From Bacteroidales bacterium (GTDB lineage Bacteria > Bacteroidota > Bacteroidia > Bacteroidales > JAGOPY01), in the NCBI GenBank assembly GCA_030638325.1, contig DAOWEV010000160.1, forward strand, positions 1 through 8,112: a stretch of 8,112 nt of DNA, given 5' to 3'. Below the pieces are notes generated by a model. That model did no database searches and was not told the DNA's origin. It saw nothing but the letters and a program-made list of their open reading frames with translations. Positions 1 to 4,531 of the stretch are shown in pieces. Position 1 is the first letter of the stretch. Each line of letters begins with the position of its first letter. A program made the translations under genes and the position numbers.

Positions 1-2
1 AT

Positions 3-395
3 ATGAAAGATAAAGGAAGGAAAGAACTGACCCGCGCTGAAGAACAGCTGATGCAGATCCTCTGGAAAATTGAAAGAGGCTTTGTGAATGACATCCTGGA
101 GCATTTCCCGGACCCAAAACCTGCCTATAACACGGTTTCCACCATTGTCAGGATACTCGAAAAGAAAAAGTTTGTCTCCTACCATGCATTTGGAAGAGCC
201 CACCAGTATTATGCTTTGATTTCCAGGGAAGAGTATACTAAAATGTTCATGAGCCGGTTCATGAAAGGTTATTTCAGCAACTCGTACAAGGAGATGGTCT
301 CATTTTTTACCCGTGACAAAAATATCAGCATCAGTGACCTTGAGGAGATCCGGAAGATCATGGACGACGAGATTAAGAAACAAAAAGGAAAATAG
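3..395 (+). CDS. BlaI/MecI/CopY-family winged-helix repressor
   Basis: This 130-residue cytoplasmic DNA-binding protein belongs to the BlaI/MecI family. Members repress their own operon as dimers and are inactivated when a partner M56 membrane metallopeptidase is activated. Residues about 8-75 form the winged helix. It begins with the family-typical LTRAEEQLMQILWK, and the recognition-helix region AYNTVSTIVRILEKKKF lies at 41-57. The wing follows, with AHQYYALISREEY at 66-78. The C-terminal half (about 80-125) is the helical dimerisation region. Length is normal for the family. The ATG at 3 puts the conserved LT-AEEQ motif near the N-terminus as expected; the upstream promoter lies outside the window. 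The stop TAG is directly followed by the ATG of the next gene, an arrangement implying co-transcription and translational coupling. Fold and family are confident. The regulated function is inferred, and beta-lactam resistance should not be assumed, because Bacteroidota carry many such pairs. Confidence 0.93.
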   Translation: MKDKGRKELTRAEEQLMQILWKIERGFVNDILEHFPDPKPAYNTVSTIVRILEKKKFVSYHAFGRAHQYYALISREEYTKMFMSRFMKGYFSNSYKEMVSFFTRDKNISISDLEEIRKIMDDEIKKQKGK

Positions 396-722
396 ATGGA
401 CTTATTAGCCAAATATTTGATCCAGTCATCGGTTAGCATCATGTTGTTTTACCTCGTCTTCAAGCTGTTGTTCCGGGGCGACACCAATTTCAAGCTACAG
501 CGGCTCTACATGGTGAGTTCCATGATACTGGCCCATGAAAAGGTTCATGTGCTCAGAGGCGTTCACCCTTCTCTTGATACGGAAGCCCTCAGGGTAGTAT
601 CAGCGATGCCTGACTGGAAACCCGGCAAAGACGAGAATGGTAAGCCGGTAAATGTGGAGTACAACCTGCCCATCTCATTCAAGCTTGATGATAATGCCGG
701 TAAGGAAAAGAAAGAAGAATAA
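396..722 (+). CDS. collapsed BlaR1/M56 peptidase-TonB fusion, internally deleted
   Basis: The 108-residue product looks like three pieces of a much longer M56-TonB protein joined in frame. Residues 1-42 match the start of BlaR1/M56 peptidases, with one membrane helix at about 7-25 (YLIQSSVSIMLFYLVFKLLF) and the following N-F-x-L-x-RLY segment. Residues 44-52 (ILAHEKVHV) are the HExxH zinc-site helix. Residues 53-98 (starting LRGVHPSLDTEALRVVSAMP, then WKPGK and GKPVNV) are the last half of a TonB C-terminal domain. The remaining membrane helices, the rest of the peptidase domain, the linker and the first half of the TonB domain are missing. Intact relatives, from memory, are several hundred residues long. 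It cannot be an active peptidase of the usual kind. It may be a decayed gene, an assembly collapse, or a small membrane-anchored TonB-like remnant. It starts at the base after the blaI-like stop codon, so the original operon pairing is preserved. Confidence 0.7.
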   Translation: MDLLAKYLIQSSVSIMLFYLVFKLLFRGDTNFKLQRLYMVSSMILAHEKVHVLRGVHPSLDTEALRVVSAMPDWKPGKDENGKPVNVEYNLPISFKLDDNAGKEKKEE

Positions 723-792
723 ACAATGCCAACAAAAAGCAATATATTAACAAGCAACCCTTTGTGAAACGATAATTTTTTTTCTTTCTGTC

Positions 793-808
793 AACTAAAC
801 ATTTAGTT
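793..808. promoter_or_regulatory. palindrome, possible operator
   Basis: AACTAAACATTTAGTT is a perfect inverted repeat with 7-base arms around a CA centre. The size and symmetry suit a dimeric HTH regulator (TetR- or BlaI-like), but no gene starts just downstream, so a role is unproven. It lies 70 bp after the M56-TonB remnant and could be left over from a lost gene's promoter. Confidence 0.3.
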
Positions 809-841
809 AATAAGGCCTCTGCTATTGATTTAGATGAAGTT

Positions 842-872
842 TCCCGTGAAATGCGATGCATATTTTACGGGA
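842..872. repeat. strong hairpin (12-bp stem, 7-base loop)
   Basis: The arm 842-853 (TCCCGTGAAATG) pairs with 861-872 (TATTTTACGGGA) through ten Watson-Crick and two G-T pairs, leaving a 7-base loop at 854-860. No T-run follows it; a G-run at 874-881 does. It is therefore not a standard intrinsic terminator of the upstream operon, though it could stabilise a 3' end. It sits 10 bp left of the first copy of the element repeat and may belong to that element. Confidence 0.5.
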
Positions 873-900
873 GCGGGGGGGAAAAGTTTGTGAACGCTAT

Positions 901-939
901 CTGTCATTCCGAGGAGCGGAGCGACGAGGAACCTCCATC
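901..939 (+). repeat. CTGTCATTCC repeat, direct copy 1
   Basis: This 39-base core matches 1477-1515 at 36 positions. The three differences (core positions 11, 14 and 18) are all G here and A in the right copy. The similarity extends leftward to 882 through a shared AAAAGTTTGT and a poorly matching 9-base segment. Confidence 0.85.
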
Positions 940-1096
940 GCAATGCACTGCTGCCGATAAAATGCCTTGTCAAAGTATTACAGAAAAGTAAACAAAGCAC
1001 TTTGCCGGCGTTTTGCAATGAAGTTGGTAGAGTACCTGGTTGGCCTCACATGTATCGCTGGCAGGTGATGTTTGCCATTGTACTATGAATTGCCGG

Positions 1097-1132
1097 GGGG
1101 TCCCTCCTCCCTGTGGTCGTCGGGATGACAAG
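1097..1132 (-). repeat. CTGTCATTCC repeat, inverted degenerate copy
   Basis: Read on the minus strand this begins TTGTCATCCCGACGACC and ends with a purine-rich GGGAGGAGGGACCCC tract. It aligns without gaps to the core of copy 1 at about 26 of 36 positions. With copy 1 it bounds a 231-bp segment as imperfect terminal inverted repeats. It ends 34 bp before the nuclease start codon. Confidence 0.65.
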
Positions 1133-1154
1133 TGCAAGAAATTAACTTTTTTAT

Positions 1155-1162
1155 TATTTTTG
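1155..1162 (+). promoter_or_regulatory. possible -7 box of GIY-YIG gene
   Basis: TATTTTTG fits the Bacteroidota -7 consensus TAnnTTTG and ends only 4 bases before the ATG at 1167, so a transcript from it would be leaderless or nearly so. No clear TTG lies about 19-21 bases upstream, and the region is a T-run in which such matches arise easily. Confidence 0.3.
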
Positions 1163-1166
1163 CTTC

Positions 1167-1469
1167 ATGCCACGCAATCACAATTATTACGTCTACATTA
1201 TAACTAACAGACATAAAAACGTGCTATATGTGGGTGTTACCAATTCGCTAGGGAGAAGGGTTTACGAGCATGAAAATGGTTTAATTGAGGGCTTTACAAA
1301 AAAGTACAATTGCCATTATCTAATCTTTTACGAGCATTTTACTGATATTAATCTTGCCATAAAACGTGAAAAAGAGATCAAAGGCTGGCGAAGAGAAAAG
1401 AAAGATGCCCTGATTGCTACCACCAATCCCCAAATAAAATTTCTTAACGATAAGGTAAAAAGTTTGTAA
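1167..1469 (+). CDS. GIY-YIG nuclease domain protein (COG2827-like)
   Basis: This 100-residue protein consists of a single GIY-YIG endonuclease domain, a metal-dependent nicking or cleaving fold. The signature is spread over YYVYIITN (7-14; VYI in place of GIY) and LYVGVT (20-25; YVG in place of YIG). The conserved Arg follows in LGRRVYEH (28-35), then GFTKKY (42-47), FYE (54-56) and AIKREKEIKGWRREKK (64-79), the usual order in the short single-domain subfamily. Length is typical, and no second DNA-binding domain is present. The ATG at 1167 puts the first strand near the N-terminus, as in relatives. The gene lies inside the repeat-bounded element, and its last codons and stop lie in the right-hand copy. 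The domain is confident. A role in moving or copying the repeats is inference; no substrate can be predicted. Confidence 0.92.
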   Translation: MPRNHNYYVYIITNRHKNVLYVGVTNSLGRRVYEHENGLIEGFTKKYNCHYLIFYEHFTDINLAIKREKEIKGWRREKKDALIATTNPQIKFLNDKVKSL

Positions 1470-1476
1470 ATAGCAC

Positions 1477-1515
1477 CTGTCATTCCAAGAAGCAGAGCGA
1501 CGAGGAACCTCCATC
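1477..1515 (+). repeat. CTGTCATTCC repeat, direct copy 2
   Basis: The right-hand core is 36/39 identical to 901-939. The extended repeat begins at 1458, inside the last codons of the nuclease gene, so the stop TAA (1467-1469) is part of the repeat. AT-rich unique sequence starts right after 1515 and probably marks the element's right edge. Confidence 0.85.
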
Positions 1516-1546
1516 AAATTATTACATTATTTTAAAATTGTTTTAT

Positions 1547-1554
1547 TATATTTG
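1547..1554 (+). promoter_or_regulatory. -7 promoter box of FISUMP gene
   Basis: TATATTTG is a perfect TAnnTTTG match 33 bases before the inferred original start (ATA at 1588), and the A/T-rich leader between them is typical of Bacteroidota. No TTG sits at the usual -33 distance; that position falls at about 1525, roughly 10 bases past the repeat element's right end. An insertion may therefore have replaced the -33 region. Confidence 0.45.
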
Positions 1555-1587
1555 AAGTTTAACAAATTAATTTAAAATCATATTCTT

Positions 1588-1740
1588 ATAAAAACAAAAA
1601 TTTTTCTTTCAGTTCTGACTCTTGGGCTTGTTGTAAGTGCCTATGGCCAAAAGCCTACACTTGAATTAACCTTCACCGCAATCGACAATGCCTCTTACGT
1701 CCAGTTAGATAGCATCAAAGTGATGAACCGTACCCAGGAG
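1588..1740 (+). pseudogene. 5' fragment of the FISUMP gene, signal peptide frame
   Basis: In the frame starting ATA at 1588 the sequence reads IKTKIFLSVLTLGLVVSAYG followed by QKPTLELTFTAIDNASYVQL. This is a classic signal peptide with cleavage near the AYG-Q boundary, then the start of a mature extracytoplasmic protein. The position where MKTKIF is expected has ATA, not ATG; an in-frame stop lies at 1573-1575 and no ATG lies between. At about 1737 the frame changes: CAGGAGGCGATACG would read TQGGDTVLYWPD if one more G were present, which joins it smoothly to the downstream frame. Without that G the 5' frame runs to a TGA at 1858-1860. Both lesions could be real decay or sequence errors. ATA can act as a rare weak start, so start loss alone is not proof of death. 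Confidence 0.7.
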
Positions 1741-1748
1741 GCGATACG

Positions 1749-2915
1749 GTGCTGTATTGGCCTGATACAGTGCTTGTACTGGATTATCTGGTGGGAATCA
1801 CTGAAATTAACAAAGAGGGAGATGTGTTGCAGATATTTCAAAACTATCCCAACCCGGTGAAAGACCAAACCACCATCACATTGTATGTTCCTGAAAAAGA
1901 CAAAGTAGCTTTAATGATTTTGGATATGCCTGGCCGGAAGATTATCAACACAGAGAGGGTCCTGGAGAGAGGATATCATTCCTTCCGGTTTACGCCCGGA
2001 GGCGGAGAAATATTCTTCTTTACGGCTTTTTGGAAAGGAACCAGCAGCAGCATCAAAATCCTGCATACAGCTTCTAAAACAGTCCGGGTAAGTTCCCTTG
2101 AATATATTGGAAGCGATAATGCCGTTGAGCATTTAAAAACAGCAGAAGCCATACGGGGGTTTCAATTCAGTCTTGGCGATGAACTGCTCTTCATAGGTTT
2201 CACAGATACGCTCCAATCCGGCATGTTGGACGCACCTGAAACCAGCGAAACTTATACCTTTCAGTTTGCTTATAACATTCCCTGCCCGGGAACACCCACT
2301 GTAACTTATGAAGGACAGATCTACAACACCATTCAGATATTCAGCCAGTGCTGGTTGAAGGAGAATCTGAATGTAGGAACCATGATTCCCGGAACCCAGG
2401 AAATGGAAGAAAACGGGCTAATAGAAAAATACTGTTATTTCGATGAAGAGGACAGTTGTGCTATTTACGGAGGACTTTACCAGTGGCGCGAGATGATACA
2501 ATATACAACTACACAGGGTGTACAGGGAATCTGCCCGCCAGGCTGGCATATCCCGACAGATGAGGAGTGGAAAGTGCTGGAAGGAATTGTTGACAGCCAA
2601 TATCCGGTAGGTGACCCGGAATGGGACCAGACGGGAATGCGTGGTTTTGATGCTGGAAAAAATCTCAAAACTACCTATGGTTGGCATGACAATGGAAATG
2701 GCACGGATCTATATGGTTTTTCTGCGTTGCCCGGCGGTTTCCGTTACTACGAGGGTTATTTTGGTGGGATGGGAATCAACACCTTCTTTTGGTCCGGCAC
2801 GGAGAGCAGTAGTTTCAGCGCGTGGTACCGGAGACTGGTCTGTAGCGTCGTAGAGGCATTCCGTAACTACGACTTTAAAAAAGAAGGTTTTAGTGTTCGT
2901 TGTGTCAGGGATTAG
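1749..2915 (+). CDS. FISUMP-domain protein with internal Por-tail-like module (3' part of frameshifted gene)
   Basis: The open frame begins at a GTG that is probably not the true start, since the 5' part with the signal peptide lies in another frame from 1588. Numbering from this GTG, residues 27-108 resemble a type IX secretion sorting domain: IFQNYPNPVKDQTTITLYVP, then a GRKI turn and a final SSSIKIL strand. Residues 184-388 are a Fibrobacter succinogenes major paralogous (FISUMP) domain: YNTIQIFSQCWLKENLNVGT, YGGLYQWREM, GICPPGWHIPTDEEWKVLEG, GFSALPGGFRY and the terminal GFSVRCVRD. FISUMP proteins are exported, with a C-type-lectin-like fold and unknown function. A sorting-like module ahead of FISUMP rather than at the C-terminus is unusual, although I recall close relatives with the same order. 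If expressed only from 1749, the product has no signal peptide and is probably non-functional. Domain calls are confident; gene status is not. Confidence 0.8.
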   Translation: MLYWPDTVLVLDYLVGITEINKEGDVLQIFQNYPNPVKDQTTITLYVPEKDKVALMILDMPGRKIINTERVLERGYHSFRFTPGGGEIFFFTAFWKGTSSSIKILHTASKTVRVSSLEYIGSDNAVEHLKTAEAIRGFQFSLGDELLFIGFTDTLQSGMLDAPETSETYTFQFAYNIPCPGTPTVTYEGQIYNTIQIFSQCWLKENLNVGTMIPGTQEMEENGLIEKYCYFDEEDSCAIYGGLYQWREMIQYTTTQGVQGICPPGWHIPTDEEWKVLEGIVDSQYPVGDPEWDQTGMRGFDAGKNLKTTYGWHDNGNGTDLYGFSALPGGFRYYEGYFGGMGINTFFWSGTESSSFSAWYRRLVCSVVEAFRNYDFKKEGFSVRCVRD

Positions 2916-2951
2916 CCCTAAAGATAATGTCAATCAATAACCTGGATGGTT

Positions 2952-4124
2952 TTATGCAACCTTTGTTTGAGGGGCCTTGCTATAAACTAATTTTGGACAG
3001 GCCTTTGTTTCTTCGTTTTCTGTAATGCTGAAAATATGCACTTCAACAGACTTGCCTTTTGGTACCACGGTATCAACATGCTCAACTACATAAGGGCCTG
3101 AATCAGAGATCCTGTGGGTCATTTTACCCGACACCAGGAGGTCTTTGTCATACTTTTTACAGAGATTTTGTATCCTGGAGGAGGTATTTAACACATCCCC
3201 GTGAAAAACGATCTCTTTCTTAATGTCACCAATCTCCACCGCCGTTACCATGCCATAATTCATGCCCCCTTTGAATTCGGGAATACACTTATAGTTACTG
3301 GTATAATACTCCGAGCGCTCATGGATCATTTCCTGGAAGCTGAAAAAGAGCTTTAAGCAATTGTCATTTTTGAACCCTGCTTCACTTGGCCAGGTCAGAA
3401 CAACTTCATCACCTACATACTGGTAGATCTCAGCCTTGCATTCCCTGACTATTTTAGAGATGTCGGAAAAACAATCCTGGAGCAGTTTACTGTATTTGAT
3501 ATGTCCCAGGCGTTCTGCAATGCCTGTCGATTCTTTCAGGTCAAGGAAAAGGAAAATCCGCTCTTCCACTTTAGGGAGGTGATATTTGCCGGTAATCATA
3601 TTTACCAGGTTGCCAGGCCCGAATTTGATGTCAAGTTGCTTGATGAAACTGACCAGGAAACTAACCCCGGCACAGTAAAGGATAATGTTGGCGAAGAAAA
3701 GGTCGTCAAGGAAGTCGAGTAACCTGCTAAAAGCTTCATAAAGGCCGGCACCCAGTAGATTCATGAATAAAAAAGTGACCATGAGCACCATGAAGACGAT
3801 CGTTGCGAAGTAGGTAATGCTTTTGATCAGCACGATCTTTCCGAACCCTAGCTTATGGTACAGCCCTGATCTTTTAAAATCCATGAAGGCCAATATCAAG
3901 CCAATCACCATACCGGTAATGGTAGCCTGGAGGTGTGCCCAGAAAAGGCTGTCAGTTTGTGAAAGGACCACATAATCATATTGGGTTTCACTGCCCCATA
4001 CCTTAAGAATAATAAAAAAATTTGCCGCAAGGATCCATGCAATGATGTCAAATAAAATGGACCTGGCGTTAATAAATTTCTTTGAGCTTTTGACTGTATC
4101 TCCTGATCTGTAAACGGGCTTCAT
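2952..4124 (-). CDS. membrane-bound class III adenylate/guanylate cyclase
   Basis: This 390-residue inner-membrane protein makes a cyclic nucleotide (cAMP or cGMP) from the triphosphate. Four hydrophobic helices at about 22-42, 64-81, 99-124 and 142-162 form the N-terminal membrane part. A short linker leads to a cyclase homology domain at about 187-370. Catalytic features appear complete: metal-binding Asp195 in FLFLDLKESTG and Asp239 in YVGDEVVLTW, candidate purine-contact Lys285 in EFKGGMNYG, and Asp310, Asn313 and Arg317 in FHGDVLNTSSRI, the last two being the transition-state pair. This suggests an active homodimer. No HAMP or PAS domain is evident, so signal input probably comes through the membrane helices. 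The gene converges on the FISUMP gene with a 36-bp gap and diverges from the DUF2652 operon across 407 bp. The ATG at 4124 lies just downstream of a good promoter. Cyclase assignment is firm; ATP versus GTP preference is not resolved. Confidence 0.93.
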   Translation of the reverse strand: MKPVYRSGDTVKSSKKFINARSILFDIIAWILAANFFIILKVWGSETQYDYVVLSQTDSLFWAHLQATITGMVIGLILAFMDFKRSGLYHKLGFGKIVLIKSITYFATIVFMVLMVTFLFMNLLGAGLYEAFSRLLDFLDDLFFANIILYCAGVSFLVSFIKQLDIKFGPGNLVNMITGKYHLPKVEERIFLFLDLKESTGIAERLGHIKYSKLLQDCFSDISKIVRECKAEIYQYVGDEVVLTWPSEAGFKNDNCLKLFFSFQEMIHERSEYYTSNYKCIPEFKGGMNYGMVTAVEIGDIKKEIVFHGDVLNTSSRIQNLCKKYDKDLLVSGKMTHRISDSGPYVVEHVDTVVPKGKSVEVHIFSITENEETKACPKLVYSKAPQTKVA

Positions 4125-4147
4125 GGCATCTGGTTTTAGTTAAAGGG

Positions 4148-4179
4148 TAAAATTACAATGAAACCCAGGGGATTCAAAA
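4148..4179 (-). promoter_or_regulatory. Bacteroidota-type promoter of the cyclase gene
   Basis: On the minus strand, TTTTG (4179-4175) is followed after exactly 19 bases by TAATTTTA (4155-4148), which matches the -7 consensus TAnnTTTG at all but the last base. Spacing and both boxes fit the sigma-ABfr type promoter. The start would fall about 15-20 bases before the ATG at 4124, giving a short leader. Confidence 0.6.
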
Positions 4180-4188
4180 CGGATTCAA
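4170..4188. promoter_or_regulatory. 11-bp phased direct repeat over the cyclase -33 box
   Basis: GGATTCAA occurs at 4170-4177 and again at 4181-4188, one helical turn apart, and the first copy covers the -33 TTG of the cyclase promoter. Helically phased direct repeats at this position are typical of response-regulator binding sites. A shorter GATTCAA recurs at 4397-4403. The repeat is short, so chance remains possible. Confidence 0.35.
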
Positions 4189-4207
4189 GCAGTTAATTAT
4201 GAAGAAT

Positions 4208-4336
4208 TTGCAATTAACAGGGAAATTGCTGCAATTATCCTGGCTTAAGTATTATTTATTAAGAATTATTAGAACCATTAATCGGAATTTTGCAAAAAAC
4301 GAGATTTTTCACTGAATCCATTATTGAATATTGCAA
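4208..4336. promoter_or_regulatory. cluster of TTGCAA palindromes
   Basis: TTGCAA is present at 4208-4213, 4290-4295 and 4331-4336, and a split version TTGCTGCAA at 4226-4234. The last lies within a longer symmetric segment, TTATTGAATATTGCAATAA. Four symmetric sites in 130 bp of a divergent promoter region exceed what this base composition would suggest, so a shared operator is plausible. No regulator can be named. Confidence 0.3.
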
Positions 4337-4531
4337 TAAAATTACCTGACGGATTCCGTACCGGTCATTTGGAATTGACAGGCCATAACAAATGCTGATT
4401 CAAGGATTTGTGTTATATTTACAATTTCGTTGTCATTTTCTCTACCTGGAACCCTGTTTCGATGAAAGAAAGGATTAACAATACTCAGCGGGCAAAAATT
4501 TACCCTGCTAAGGAAAACAAAGATACCTGAT

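Larger units (their letters stand above)
723..1166. other. noncoding region between M56-TonB remnant and GIY-YIG gene
   Basis: No convincing gene lies here. The first part (723-880) is AT-rich and holds a T-run at 774-783, a palindrome at 793-808 and a strong hairpin at 842-872. From 882 onward it is repeat-element sequence: one forward repeat copy, about 155 bp without recognisable coding content, and one degenerate inverted copy just before the nuclease gene. A frame open from about 803 to 990 reads through the repeat but has no family resemblance. Confidence 0.6.
882..1515 (+). mobile_element. putative GIY-YIG nuclease-associated repeat element
   Basis: A GIY-YIG nuclease gene is bracketed by two direct copies of a repeat (882-939 and 1458-1515) whose cores start CTGTCATTCC and end ACCTCCATC. 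A third, inverted and degenerate copy (1097-1132) lies between the first copy and the gene. The cores match at 36 of 39 positions. The extended 58-base copies, including a shared AAAAGTTTGT, match at about 49 of 58. The right copy includes the stop codon of the nuclease gene. From general recall, TGTCATTCCG-type repeats next to small GIY-YIG genes recur in Bacteroidota genomes; I know of no formal name. Mobility is inferred by analogy with REP sequences and their associated RAYT transposases. No target-site duplication was identified, so the exact ends are uncertain. Confidence 0.55.
4125..4531. other. divergent intergenic region between cyclase and DUF2652 operon
   Basis: This 407-bp AT-rich region has no convincing coding content. 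It holds the cyclase promoter, two in-phase GGATTCAA repeats overlapping it, a cluster of TTGCAA palindromes at 4208-4336 and an ACGGATTCCGT palindrome at 4349-4359. For the DUF2652 operon the best -7 candidate is TATATTTA at 4414-4421, one base off consensus, with no TTG at the right distance. That operon's promoter is therefore not located with confidence. Confidence 0.6.

Noticed and set aside
803..990. Plus-strand open stretch reading through the left repeat (contains CHSEERSDEEP)
   Set aside because: The peptide is simply the translation of the repeat core plus flanking noncoding sequence. There is no family resemblance or credible start, and such repeat translations are often mis-annotated as hypothetical proteins.
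563..1018. Short minus-strand frames across the M56-TonB remnant and the intergenic region
   Set aside because: They are antisense to coding sequence or repeat DNA and have low-complexity or atypical composition with no recognisable motif.
882..1515. CRISPR array
   Set aside because: Only three repeat copies exist, one inverted, with unequal spacing of about 160 and 340 bp, and no cas gene is present.
2418..2933. Overlapping frames on both strands inside the FISUMP region
   Set aside because: The FISUMP frame has clear domain homology; the others are antisense or shifted shadows.
2916..2951. Possible bidirectional terminator between the convergent FISUMP and cyclase genes
   Set aside because: The only stem visible is AACC-TGGAT-GGTT, four pairs with a short T-run on one side, too weak to call.
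4414..4421. TATATTTA as promoter of the DUF2652 operon
   Set aside because: It is one base off the -7 consensus, has no TTG at 19-21 bases upstream, and would leave a 110-base leader; noted but not called.
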